Origin: Cetobacterium sp. 8H
Lineage (GTDB): Bacteria > Fusobacteriota > Fusobacteriia > Fusobacteriales > Fusobacteriaceae
Direction of reading: 5' to 3'
Assembly (NCBI RefSeq): GCF_014250675.1
Contig: NZ_JACHTG010000004.1
Coordinates: 248,001 to 312,000, forward strand
Length of the DNA stretch: 64,000 bases
The position numbers were made by a program, and so were the translations under genes. Of the stretch, positions 28,311 through 37,153 are shown piece by piece. Numbering within the stretch: position 1 is the stretch's first letter; each line of letters begins with the position of its first letter. A model generated the notes under the pieces. It saw only the letters and a list, made by a program, of their open reading frames with translations. It did no database searches and had not been told where the DNA came from.

Positions 28311-29465
28311 TTAATCAAAAATTGCCTGAATATACTCTTTACTATTAAATTCTCTTAAATCCTCGATCCCTTCTCCAACTCCGATATATTTTATAGGTTT
28401 TTTTAATTCTTCTGAAATACTAAATAAAATTCCTCCTTTAGCTGTTCCATCAAGTTTTGTCACGATGAATCCTGTTAGATTTGTAACTTCATTAAATACT
28501 CTAGCTTGAATAAGCCCGTTTTGTCCAGTTGTCCCATCAATAACTAGTATTGATTCATAAGGTTGATCTCCAATTTTCTTTTTAATAATATTGTTTATTT
28601 TCTCTAACTCTTTCATTAAGTTATTTTTATTGTGTAATCTTCCAGCAGTATCAATTATAACAACATCTGCTTTTTTATCTTCACCTGCTTGAAGTGTATC
28701 AAAAACAACTGCTCCTGGATCTGCTCCTTGTGGATGTTTAACAATTTCAGCTCCAGCTCTTTTTGTCCACTCCTCTAGTTGCTCAACTGCTGCTGCTCTA
28801 AATGTATCTGCTGCTCCTACTACAACCTTTTTACCATCTTTAACATACTTAGACGCAATTTTCCCAATTGTAGTTGTTTTTCCAACTCCGTTTACACCTA
28901 CAACTAAAATTACATTCATTCTTCCAGGTTGAATATCTAAAGATGTATTTTCATTTATAAGATATCCTTCTAAAACATCTTTTAATACAGGATAAACATC
29001 TTCAGGAGTCTTTACTCCTCTAGACTTTACTTCAGCTTTTAAATCTTTTACAATTTTCAAAGTCATCTCAATACCGATATCAGATTGAACTAAAGTATCC
29101 TCTAACTCCTCATACATCTCTCCATCAACTATTGATTTTCCTGTAAAAATATTTTTTAAAGTTCCAAACAGACCCTCTCTAGATTTAAATAATTTATCTT
29201 TTAAAGAACTAAAGAAGCTTCTTTTTTCAACTTTTGGTTTCTCAACAAACATAACTTCGTTTTGAATTTCTTCTTCTATCTCTTTTTCTTCTTCTATTAC
29301 TTTATCTACGATTTCATCAATTTTGATTTCTTCTTCAAATTCTTGTTCTTTTTGAGAATGAATATGTTCTTGCTCTTCTTCAATAGACTCCTGTTCTATC
29401 TTTTCTAACTCAGACTCTATTTTCTCATCCTTTTTTTTACCAAAAAATCTATTAAAAAATCCCAT
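28311..29465 (-). CDS. ftsY: Signal recognition particle receptor FtsY
   Basis: GTPase that docks SRP-ribosome complexes at the membrane. It is 384 aa. The first ~80 residues are a highly acidic A-domain (Glu-rich), followed by the NG domain. GTPase motifs are GVNGVGKTTTIGK (G1), DTFRAAAVEQL, DTAGRLHNK (G3) and TKLDGTAKGG (G4), with IKYIGVGEGIEDL at the end. The start is ATG 29465. It lies 13 bp downstream of the FAD-dehydrogenase gene, probably in the same transcript. Confidence 0.96.
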   Translation of the reverse strand: MGFFNRFFGKKKDEKIESELEKIEQESIEEEQEHIHSQKEQEFEEEIKIDEIVDKVIEEEKEIEEEIQNEVMFVEKPKVEKRSFFSSLKDKLFKSREGLFGTLKNIFTGKSIVDGEMYEELEDTLVQSDIGIEMTLKIVKDLKAEVKSRGVKTPEDVYPVLKDVLEGYLINENTSLDIQPGRMNVILVVGVNGVGKTTTIGKIASKYVKDGKKVVVGAADTFRAAAVEQLEEWTKRAGAEIVKHPQGADPGAVVFDTLQAGEDKKADVVIIDTAGRLHNKNNLMKELEKINNIIKKKIGDQPYESILVIDGTTGQNGLIQARVFNEVTNLTGFIVTKLDGTAKGGILFSISEELKKPIKYIGVGEGIEDLREFNSKEYIQAIFD

Positions 29466-29478
29466 TGTATCCTCCAGT

Positions 29479-30873
29479 TTATTTCGATATTATATGTCTT
29501 ACAGCCAGGATTCCCATTACTGCAGCTATATTTAATCCACTTCCATATCCTGAACTATCTCCCGCAGCATATAATCCTTTAATGTTTGTTTCCATGTTTG
29601 CATCTATTGTTATTCTTGTACTTCTAAACTTTATTTCTGGGAAATAAAGTAGTAAGTCACTTGATGCAAATCCAGGAGTTATTTTATCGTGAACCTCTAT
29701 GAATTCAATAATATTATCTAGTATTCTTTTTGGACAAGCTAACGATATATCTCCTGCTACATAATCTTCTGTTGTTGGTATTATATTTAATCTTGCGATT
29801 GTTTCGTCTGTCGATCTTCTACCAACTTTTAAATCTCCATAAGATTGAACTAAAATTTTTCCTCCAGTTAACATTGAAGACATTTTAGCTATTGCAGTTG
29901 CATATTCAAATGGTTGTTTAAATGGTTGTGTAAATGTTTTTGTACATAGTAAAGCTAAATTCGTATTCTCAGATTTTTTATCTTTATATGCATGACCATT
30001 TGCTAAAACTACATCATCACTATGCTTTTCTGCTGCTATAAACCCACTTGGATTTGAGCAGAATGTTCTCATTTTATCTCTGTATTTTGTTGTGTGGTAA
30101 ATCATCTTAGCTTCATAGAAGTTTTCGTTTATATCCTTCATTACTAAATCAGGAATCTCAACTCTTACACCTAAGTCTACAGCTCCTGTTTCATAAGTAA
30201 CCCCTGAAGTTTCACACATCTCCATTAACTTCTTAGCTCCACTTCTACCAAGACCAATCACAACACTTTTAGCAAAATAAGTTTCTAGTTCCCCTTTTTT
30301 ATTAGTTACTGTTACACCTTTAATTTCAGAATTTTCTATAACTAATCCTTCTGCTGATCTCTCTGTTATAAACTCTACTCCTGCTTCTAAAAGATAATTA
30401 ACTAATTTTGTATAAAGTTCTCTCGATCCATCTGTTCCTAAGTGCATTGTTGGAGTATCAACTAATTGAACATTGTTCTCTATACATCTCTTTTTAATAT
30501 CTAACATAACCTGATTGTACTCTAATCCAGAAGGCTTTTCATCAAATCCAAAATCTTTATAAATATCAGCAACATATTGAATTGTTTCATTTACAATAGC
30601 TTTTCCAGTTAAAACATGAACATCTCCACCTACTCTATAATCCATGTTAAATTTTGAATCTGAAAATGCTCCTGCTCCAGAAACACCATAAATAATGGCA
30701 CAAGTCGGACATTTTACACATGTTCCTAATTTTTCTTTAGGACAAACTCTTTGTGTTAACATTCTTCCTTTGTCTAAAACTAAAACTTTTAAATTTTTAT
30801 CTTTTTGAATAGCTTCATAAGCACCAAATACTCCTGCTTGTCCTCCACCTAAGAAAATTATATCATACATCAT
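29479..30873 (-). CDS. Uncharacterised FAD-dependent dehydrogenase
   Basis: A 464-aa flavoprotein of the conserved but unassigned FAD-dehydrogenase group (COG2509 type). The N-terminal Rossmann motif is IIFLGGGQAGVFGAYEA; the C-terminal FAD motif is GLYAAGDSSGYGSGLNIAAVMG. A cysteine cluster, CPKEKLGTCVKCPTCAI (about residues 44-60), follows the first strand, and GAFSDSKFN is typical of the group. The cysteines could bind an iron-sulfur cluster or be redox-active, which is inference. The ATG at 30873 follows GGAGGAG by 6 nt; an upstream in-frame ATG lies inside that ribosome-binding site. The substrate is unknown. Confidence 0.75.
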   Translation of the reverse strand: MMYDIIFLGGGQAGVFGAYEAIQKDKNLKVLVLDKGRMLTQRVCPKEKLGTCVKCPTCAIIYGVSGAGAFSDSKFNMDYRVGGDVHVLTGKAIVNETIQYVADIYKDFGFDEKPSGLEYNQVMLDIKKRCIENNVQLVDTPTMHLGTDGSRELYTKLVNYLLEAGVEFITERSAEGLVIENSEIKGVTVTNKKGELETYFAKSVVIGLGRSGAKKLMEMCETSGVTYETGAVDLGVRVEIPDLVMKDINENFYEAKMIYHTTKYRDKMRTFCSNPSGFIAAEKHSDDVVLANGHAYKDKKSENTNLALLCTKTFTQPFKQPFEYATAIAKMSSMLTGGKILVQSYGDLKVGRRSTDETIARLNIIPTTEDYVAGDISLACPKRILDNIIEFIEVHDKITPGFASSDLLLYFPEIKFRSTRITIDANMETNIKGLYAAGDSSGYGSGLNIAAVMGILAVRHIISK

Positions 30874-30888
30874 ACTATACTCCTCCAT

Positions 30889-31365
30889 CTATTGTTTGTT
30901 CCAATTAACTTTTTCTATATATATATCCTCAGGAAGATTTGGGTGTATCTCTCCTGTTTTTTGTGAATAATTGTAATTCCACCCACCATTAAAATTTACA
31001 TTTTTAAAATCTTGAACATCATAAACATCGTTTGAAGCTATTATTTGGTTATTACCATAAGTTTTTGCTAAACTTTTTCGCCCATATATTTCTGCAAACG
31101 ATATTCTCTTTCCATTCTTATCTATATAATCTAGAATATGTAAATCTATATTAGCTCCAGGTTTAGTTAACTCTGGATAATTGCCTGCTAATTGATAATA
31201 TTTCTCTAAAGCAATTCTCAATTCTTTTGTGTTTCTAACTGTTTCATCAATCTTATATGTCCCTGTTAAATCATCAATTCCTCTCATTGCTAGATAAATA
31301 AAAAGAACTGTTACAGCTACATTTATAATCCCATTCAAAATAGCTATTTTGCTCTCTTTTGTCAT
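30889..31365 (-). CDS. Membrane-anchored pseudopilin-like protein
   Basis: A 158-aa protein of unknown function. One membrane helix (about 10-27) is followed by RNTKELRIALEKYYQLAGNYPEL (quoted in parts: LRIALEKYYQLAG and NYPEL), which resembles the start of the globular domain of type II secretion pseudopilins (GspG). The C-terminus has GGWNYNYSQKTGEIHPNLP, like the GspG C-terminal strand. There is no prepilin-peptidase site: the N-terminus is MTKESKIAILNGIINVAVTV, without GFTLxE. It lies 9 bp downstream of yqeH and adjacent to the FAD-dehydrogenase gene, in an operon with no secretion genes. Function not recognised. Confidence 0.6.
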   Translation of the reverse strand: MTKESKIAILNGIINVAVTVLFIYLAMRGIDDLTGTYKIDETVRNTKELRIALEKYYQLAGNYPELTKPGANIDLHILDYIDKNGKRISFAEIYGRKSLAKTYGNNQIIASNDVYDVQDFKNVNFNGGWNYNYSQKTGEIHPNLPEDIYIEKVNWNKQ

Positions 31366-31374
31366 AATTCCCTC

Positions 31375-32484
31375 TTATCTCTTCGGTTTTATGAATGCGT
31401 CTCTTATTATAATGTCTCCATCTTTTGGAGCTAATATTTCAACTTTTAATGGACCTCTTTTCACTGAAAGCCATCCAAGCCCTTTGAAAACTAACTCTTC
31501 TCCTGTTTCAACAGTATACTCAACTCTAGATTTTTCAAACTTATCGAACTCTTCCTTACATTTACTACAAGGTGGTGTTATAAAATCTGCTTTCTCTAAT
31601 AACTCTTTTGCTTTCTCTATATTTGTTTCATGGAATGTTACATCTTTTGAAGCATACAGTGCAAATATTGGTTTTAGATCATCATCATTTAAAATTCTCA
31701 TTTGAATCATTCCACCTATTAAAATAACTCTATCTTTTTGAACTTTATATGTTTTTCTAGATATTTCATTTGCCGGAATTAAAGTCTGGTTACATTCTTG
31801 GCATACGAAATCAGAGAATCTTCCTTCTGGAATTAATCCTGGTGTATCAATAAGAGTTATTTTTGAGAATGGTATCTCTGTTTTTACACTCTTTAATGTT
31901 GTACCTGGGAATTTAGAAACTGTAACTCTTTTAGCTCCTATAAGCTTGTTTATAATACTTGATTTTCCAACATTTGTTACTCCTAAAACTAAAGCAGTTG
32001 CTCCTTCTGGATAAAAATGTTTTATCTTTTTAAAGATACCATTAATTCCATATCCGTTTTTTGAACTAACAATAGCTATATCTAAAGGTGCTACCCCTTC
32101 TTCAGCTAATCTTCTTTTTACCCAATCTGCAACTTCAGATGGGTGCTTTTGATCTGGTATTAAATCTAGTTTATTTATAACTACTATTGAATCCATCTCT
32201 CTTAGAACATCTAATATCTCATCATTAAAAGAACCTTCAAAATCTATAATATCAAAAACTGGAATTGCCACATCCGCTTCTTTAAGGCTCTTTCTAACTT
32301 CATTTCTATAATCTTCTTTTGACATTTTTATAGGAATATACTGTCCGTAATTTTTTATTTTAAAACATCTTTGACATAATAAATCCTTGCTTGGACCCGC
32401 TAGAACCGATGTTGGTAAATATCCATTAGCACTAGGATTTTCTCCTTGAAGTTCTATTCCACAACCTATACATTTTTTACTCAT
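31375..32484 (-). CDS. yqeH: Ribosome-biogenesis GTPase YqeH
   Basis: Circularly permuted GTPase needed for 30S assembly. It is 369 aa. An N-terminal zinc finger (CIGCGIELQG, then LCQRCFKIK) precedes the permuted motifs: G4 VINKLDLI, G5 IVSSKNGYG, G1 GVTNVGKSSIINKL and G3 IDTPG. The C-terminal half has another Cys pair (CxxC in PPCSKCKEEF). The start is the ATG at 32484, which follows AAGGAG; a GTG two codons upstream overlaps the Shine-Dalgarno. It is followed by the pseudopilin-like gene after 9 bp. Confidence 0.93.
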   Translation of the reverse strand: MSKKCIGCGIELQGENPSANGYLPTSVLAGPSKDLLCQRCFKIKNYGQYIPIKMSKEDYRNEVRKSLKEADVAIPVFDIIDFEGSFNDEILDVLREMDSIVVINKLDLIPDQKHPSEVADWVKRRLAEEGVAPLDIAIVSSKNGYGINGIFKKIKHFYPEGATALVLGVTNVGKSSIINKLIGAKRVTVSKFPGTTLKSVKTEIPFSKITLIDTPGLIPEGRFSDFVCQECNQTLIPANEISRKTYKVQKDRVILIGGMIQMRILNDDDLKPIFALYASKDVTFHETNIEKAKELLEKADFITPPCSKCKEEFDKFEKSRVEYTVETGEELVFKGLGWLSVKRGPLKVEILAPKDGDIIIRDAFIKPKR

Positions 32485-32537
32485 AAACACTCCTTTTTAA
32501 TATAAATCTATATATCAATAATTTATAACCTTATTAA

Positions 32538-33425
32538 TTAAACAAAAATTTCTTTTTTTCTCTTCTTATCTAAAGCTTCAATATAAACCTTTGTAGAATC
32601 TAAACTACTGTGACCTAATAATTTTTGTAATTGTGTCACTTTCATACCATGTTCTAACATATGAACTGCAAAAGTATGTCTGAAACTATGAGGACTTATC
32701 TCTTTTTCTATTCCTGCTTTTAATGCATATCTATCTATTAATCTTCTAAGAGATCTATCTGTTAACCTAGTTCCCGCACCATTTACAAAAAGTATATCAC
32801 TTTTATATTTTGACTTTAATCTTTCTCTTTTAGCGGCTACATATCTTTTAAAAAACTCTCTTGTACGCTCACTAAAATAAACTATCCTTGATTTTTTAAA
32901 ACTTGTTACTACAACTTCTCTCTCCTCTAAATTGAAAACCTCTTCTCCTAACCCTAAGAGTTCTTGAGATGTTATTCCACTAGAGTAAAGCAGCTCTATT
33001 ATTAGCCTATCTCTCAAACTATGATAATTTTTTAGCTCTATTGCATCTCTTAACACTTCAATATCTTCTAAACTTAAAACATCTGGAATTCCTTTATCAT
33101 AACTTGGAGCTACAATAAGTTGTGTCGGGTCTTTTTTTATTTTCCCTACCTCTTTTAGATATTTAAAAAATGATCTTAGAGATGATATCTTTCTATTAAG
33201 TGATCTTTTTCCTATATTTTCTTTTTGTAATTCAACCAAAAACTCTCTAAAACTAAAGTTATCAATATCTGATATTTTACTTAAATTTTTAGTTTTCATT
33301 ATATACTCATTAAATCTAAATAGATCTATTTTCAAAGATTTTATTGTGTTTAAGCTTTTACTTTCAGCAAATTCACAATGATAAAGAAATTCTTTTATAT
33401 CAATCATCAAATTAAGACCGTCCAT
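32538..33425 (-). CDS. XerC/CodV-like tyrosine recombinase with altered catalytic arginine
   Basis: A 295-aa tyrosine recombinase in the position occupied by codV/xerC in Firmicutes (dprA-topA-trmFO-xerC order), so chromosome-dimer resolution is the expected role. The SAM-like N-terminal domain spans about 8-95 and the catalytic domain 115-295. H246 and R249 (SPHSFRHTFA), H272 (LLGHSS) and the nucleophile Y281 (TKVYIEAL) are present. The first catalytic Arg, normally in G-(L/I)-R-x-S/x-E-L, is replaced by Thr152 (SSGITSQELLGL, codon ACA). The beta-hairpin Lys region is one residue shorter than usual. It starts at an ATG 7 nt after AAGGAG, 14 bp after trmFO. It may be impaired or use another residue; a sequencing error is possible. 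Confidence 0.8.
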   Translation of the reverse strand: MDGLNLMIDIKEFLYHCEFAESKSLNTIKSLKIDLFRFNEYIMKTKNLSKISDIDNFSFREFLVELQKENIGKRSLNRKISSLRSFFKYLKEVGKIKKDPTQLIVAPSYDKGIPDVLSLEDIEVLRDAIELKNYHSLRDRLIIELLYSSGITSQELLGLGEEVFNLEEREVVVTSFKKSRIVYFSERTREFFKRYVAAKRERLKSKYKSDILFVNGAGTRLTDRSLRRLIDRYALKAGIEKEISPHSFRHTFAVHMLEHGMKVTQLQKLLGHSSLDSTKVYIEALDKKRKKEIFV

Positions 33426-33439
33426 CTTTATGCTCCTTT

Positions 33440-34750
33440 TTATTTCTCTTGATTTAATTTTTCTTCAAGATAATCTAAAGCTATTTTTGATATTTTATTG
33501 TACTTCTCTTTTTTATCTCTAATTCTTTCATCCAATGATTTTATTATTCCAAAATTTGGTCCCATCGGTTGGAAATTCTTCTTTTCTTCTGTTATATACT
33601 TTATGATTGCCCCTATTGAACTTCTATCATCTAAAACTATAGGCTCTTTCCCATCAAATTTTCTAATTATATTAGTTGCTGCCATAAGACCCGTAGCTAT
33701 TGCACACACATAACCTTCTCCTCCAGTTATTTGTCCTGCAAAGTAAATATTATCATTACTTTTTAAGTTTAAAGCTGGTGTTAATAATTTTGTTGAGTCT
33801 ATGAATGTATTTCTATGCATAACTCCATATCTTATAAATTCTGCATTCTCAAGTCCTGGAATCATAGAAAATACTCTTTTTTGCTCTCCCCATTTTAGGT
33901 TTGTTTGGAATCCAACAAGATTATATAACTTTCCATCCTTGTCATCTTGTCTTAACTGAACAACAGCATAGTCCCATCTATCTGTTTTAGGATTTGTTAA
34001 TCCTTTTGGCTTTAATGGCCCAAATAAAAGAGTTTTTATTCCTCTTTGAGCTATTCTTTCAACTGGCATACATCCTTCAAATAGTTTCTCTTCTTCAAAT
34101 TTTTTCATAGGAGCTCTCTCAGCAGTTATTAATGCTTCATAGAATGCTTCATACTCCTCTTTTGTCATAGGACAATTTATATATTCTCCATCCCCTTTTC
34201 CATATCTAGATTGGAAATATACTTTATCTTTATCTATTGACTCAAGAGTTACAATAGGTGCTGCTGCATCATAAAAATATAGGTATTCTTGATCTAGCAT
34301 TTCTGCTATATTTTTAGATAAAGCTTCTGATGTTAATGGACCACTAGCTACTAATACTACTGTATCTTTAGGTATCTCTTTTAACTCTTCATTTATTATC
34401 TCTATATTTTCCATAGAGTGTAATCTATCCGTTATTATTTGAGAAAACCCCTCTCTATCAACTGCTAGTGCTTGTCCTGCTGGAACCTTAGTTTGATCTG
34501 CTATTTCTATAAGTAATGACCCCATTCTTCTTAGCTCTTCTTTCATTAGCCCAGAAGCATTTCCTAAATGATCTCCACCTAATGAGTTACTGCAAACTAA
34601 TTCTGCAAATTTATCACTTTTGTGAGCCTCTGTGCTCACTTTAGGTCTCATTTCATAAAGCTTTACTTTTATACCATTTTTTGCCAATTGATAAGCTGCT
34701 TCAGCTCCAGCCAAACCAGCACCTATTACTACTACTTCTCTATTTATCAT
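33440..34750 (-). CDS. trmFO: Methylenetetrahydrofolate-tRNA-(uracil-5-)-methyltransferase TrmFO
   Basis: Folate- and FAD-dependent enzyme that makes ribothymidine at U54 of tRNA. It is 436 aa from the ATG at 34750, chosen because AAAAGGAG lies 6 nt upstream. The GxGxxG FAD motif is VVVIGAGLAGAEAA, followed by LYEMRP and ELVCSNSLGGD, the TrmFO-specific block with a catalytic Cys. FAGQITGGEGYV closes the second FAD region. A longer reading would extend into the topA terminator hairpin region and is unlikely. Confidence 0.96.
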   Translation of the reverse strand: MINREVVVIGAGLAGAEAAYQLAKNGIKVKLYEMRPKVSTEAHKSDKFAELVCSNSLGGDHLGNASGLMKEELRRMGSLLIEIADQTKVPAGQALAVDREGFSQIITDRLHSMENIEIINEELKEIPKDTVVLVASGPLTSEALSKNIAEMLDQEYLYFYDAAAPIVTLESIDKDKVYFQSRYGKGDGEYINCPMTKEEYEAFYEALITAERAPMKKFEEEKLFEGCMPVERIAQRGIKTLLFGPLKPKGLTNPKTDRWDYAVVQLRQDDKDGKLYNLVGFQTNLKWGEQKRVFSMIPGLENAEFIRYGVMHRNTFIDSTKLLTPALNLKSNDNIYFAGQITGGEGYVCAIATGLMAATNIIRKFDGKEPIVLDDRSSIGAIIKYITEEKKNFQPMGPNFGIIKSLDERIRDKKEKYNKISKIALDYLEEKLNQEK

Positions 34751-34779
34751 TAATAACTCCTTTTTAATTACACACAAAA

Positions 34780-34804
34780 GCCTCGCCCGAAAAGGCGAGT
34801 CCTT
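34780..34804 (-). terminator. Hairpin after topA
   Basis: CTCGCC/GGCGAG arms at 34782-34787 and 34794-34799, extendable with AAAAG/CTTTT, start immediately after the topA stop. The U-tract is only four bases, so read-through into trmFO is likely. Confidence 0.55.
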
Positions 34805-37057
34805 TTAGTCTTTTTTATCTAATTTTTTTATATTTTTGCATTCTGGATATCCTGTACATGCTAAAAATTTCCCCCATCTTCCTCTTCCAATTTTAAATGG
34901 TCTTCCACATTTTTCACAGTTTCCAGCATTTTTTAAAATTTCATCTTCTTCTTTTTGAATCTTATCCATTATCCATTTTAACTGAACTATTCCATCTTTT
35001 TCTTCTATTGATCCACTTATTAGAAGTTTCTTAACTTCTCCTGGTAAAGATACCCTTTCATTATCCTCTTTAAAATTTTCGCTTTCTAAATAACTTCCGA
35101 ATCTACCTAATTTTAAAAGAAGTTTCGTTCCATTTGGTAAAACTACATCTGTCATTTTTCCTTGCTTAACTCTAATTTGCTCTTCTAAAAGATCTTTAAC
35201 TTTTATTTCACCTTTTTTTATATCTTCTAATGGAATAATCAAGCCCTTTAAAGAATATTTCTCTTTACACTCTTCATCTGTACAACATAAGTATCTTCCA
35301 AATCTACCATTTTTCATTATCATAAAACCTTTCCCACATGGACAAGGCATATCTGATGTAATTATTCTATTTGATTCTTCCTCTACTTTTGTTTTATACA
35401 ACTCTAAGTCTTTTGAAAGTTTTGAATAGAAATTTTCTAAAATCTCCACCCAATTCTTCTCTCCCTCTTCAACAGAATCTAATCCATCCTCTAGAGAAGC
35501 AGTAAACTTTACATCCATAATATCCTTAAAATTTTTCTCAAGAATAGTTTTAACTTCATATCCTAGCTCAGTAGGAACAAAACTTTTTCCCTCTAAAGTA
35601 ACATATTCTCTCTTTTTTAAAGTTTCAATAATTGCTGCGTATGTTGAAGGTCTTCCAATTCCATCAGCTTCTAATTTTTTTACTAAAGATGACTCTGTTA
35701 GTCTTGCTGGAGCTTTAGTCCAGTCTTCTTTAATATTTAATTTTTTTAATTTAAGTAAGTCTCCCTCATTTATATTTGGAAATTCTCCTAAAGGCAACTC
35801 CTCTTCATCTTTAAATACTTTGTAATATCCATCAAATATTATTTTATTTAAAGTTCCTCTAAACTGATAGTCACCATTTTCAACAACTATTTCAAATTGT
35901 TCATATTGCATTGGTGCCAATTGAGAAATCATAAATCTTTCCCAAATAAGTTTATATAACTTGTATTGATCAGGAGTTAAATCTTTTTTTATTTTATCAG
36001 GAGTCAAATAGATATCTGTAGGTCTTACAGCTTCGTGGGCATCTTGAATTTTCTCTTCCTTCTTCTTCTTTACAACTTCTTTTCCTAAATAATCTTTTCC
36101 AAAAGTTTCAACTATATAACTTTGAGCCATCCCTTTAGCCTCATCTGATATTCTTGTTGAGTCAGTTCTCATGTAAGTGATTAATCCCTTTTGATTTCCA
36201 TCAATGCTCATTCCTTCATAAAGCCCTTGAGCTACAGACATCGTTTTTGAAGCCGAAAATCCTAAATATGACGATGATAATTGCTGTAATGTACTTGTTT
36301 TTAATGGTAATGGTGGGTTTTTTGTTTTCTTTGTAACTTTTGAGCTAATTACACTATACTCTGATTTTAAAGTTAATTTAACATCATTAACTATATCTTC
36401 GTCTACAACTCTTTCAAATCTTTTCCCTTTAATTTTATAAAGAGCCAAGTTCATCTTATTTTCAAACTCACCTTTAATATCCCAGAACTTTTCAGGAATA
36501 AACTTTTTTATCTTATCCTCTAAATCACATATAAGTTTTAATGCAACCGACTGAACTCTTCCTGCACTTGTATTTGATGAAATTGTTTTCCATAGAAGTG
36601 GACTTATTTCATAACCTACAAGTCTGTCTAATATTCTTCTTGCCTGTTGAGCATTAACTCTATTTATATCTACTTTTCTTGGATTTTTTATAGCTTCACG
36701 TATAGCACCATTTGTTATCTCATTAAACTCTATTCTATTAGATTCATTTTCATCTAATTTTAATGTCTGAGCTATATGCCAAGCTATAGCTTCCCCCTCT
36801 CTATCCGGATCTGATGCTAGATAAACTTTATCTGATTTTTTTGCCAAATCCTTAAGCGTTTTTATTACATCCCCTTTTCCCCTAATTGTAGAATAGCTAG
36901 GCTTAAAACTATCCTCTATATCTACACCTATCTTACTTTTAGGTAAATCTCTTACATGTCCAAAAGATGCTGTAACATGAAAATTCTTACCTAAAATTTT
37001 CTCAATTGTTTTTGCTTTTGCAGGAGATTCCACTATAACTAAATTTTTTTTTGCCAC
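34805..37057 (-). CDS. topA: DNA topoisomerase I
   Basis: Type IA topoisomerase relaxing negative supercoils. It is 750 aa from the GTG at 37057, which has AGGGGTG 6 nt upstream and gives the usual MAKKNLVIVESPAKAK N-terminus; the longer reading from 37090 lacks such a site. TOPRIM motif DPDREGEAIAWH, active-site tyrosine in GLITYMRTDSTRIS, and at the C-terminus two four-Cys zinc ribbons (CPCGKGFM...CCTDEEC, and CEKCGRPF...CTGYPEC). A promoter lies about 45 nt upstream. Second gene of the conserved dprA-topA-trmFO-xerC block. Confidence 0.96.
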   Translation of the reverse strand: MAKKNLVIVESPAKAKTIEKILGKNFHVTASFGHVRDLPKSKIGVDIEDSFKPSYSTIRGKGDVIKTLKDLAKKSDKVYLASDPDREGEAIAWHIAQTLKLDENESNRIEFNEITNGAIREAIKNPRKVDINRVNAQQARRILDRLVGYEISPLLWKTISSNTSAGRVQSVALKLICDLEDKIKKFIPEKFWDIKGEFENKMNLALYKIKGKRFERVVDEDIVNDVKLTLKSEYSVISSKVTKKTKNPPLPLKTSTLQQLSSSYLGFSASKTMSVAQGLYEGMSIDGNQKGLITYMRTDSTRISDEAKGMAQSYIVETFGKDYLGKEVVKKKKEEKIQDAHEAVRPTDIYLTPDKIKKDLTPDQYKLYKLIWERFMISQLAPMQYEQFEIVVENGDYQFRGTLNKIIFDGYYKVFKDEEELPLGEFPNINEGDLLKLKKLNIKEDWTKAPARLTESSLVKKLEADGIGRPSTYAAIIETLKKREYVTLEGKSFVPTELGYEVKTILEKNFKDIMDVKFTASLEDGLDSVEEGEKNWVEILENFYSKLSKDLELYKTKVEEESNRIITSDMPCPCGKGFMIMKNGRFGRYLCCTDEECKEKYSLKGLIIPLEDIKKGEIKVKDLLEEQIRVKQGKMTDVVLPNGTKLLLKLGRFGSYLESENFKEDNERVSLPGEVKKLLISGSIEEKDGIVQLKWIMDKIQKEEDEILKNAGNCEKCGRPFKIGRGRWGKFLACTGYPECKNIKKLDKKD

Positions 37058-37102
37058 TATTTTCACCCCTAAAATTTTCTCTATATACATTATTCGCTCT
37101 TA

Positions 37103-37131
37103 ATTATATTAGAAAATGGTAAAAAAATCAA
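37103..37131 (-). promoter_or_regulatory. topA promoter
   Basis: The minus strand has TTGATT (37126-37131), a 17-nt spacer and TATAAT (37103-37108), between dprA and topA. Confidence 0.65.
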
Positions 37132-37153
37132 CTAACGGACTAAAGTTTCCATT

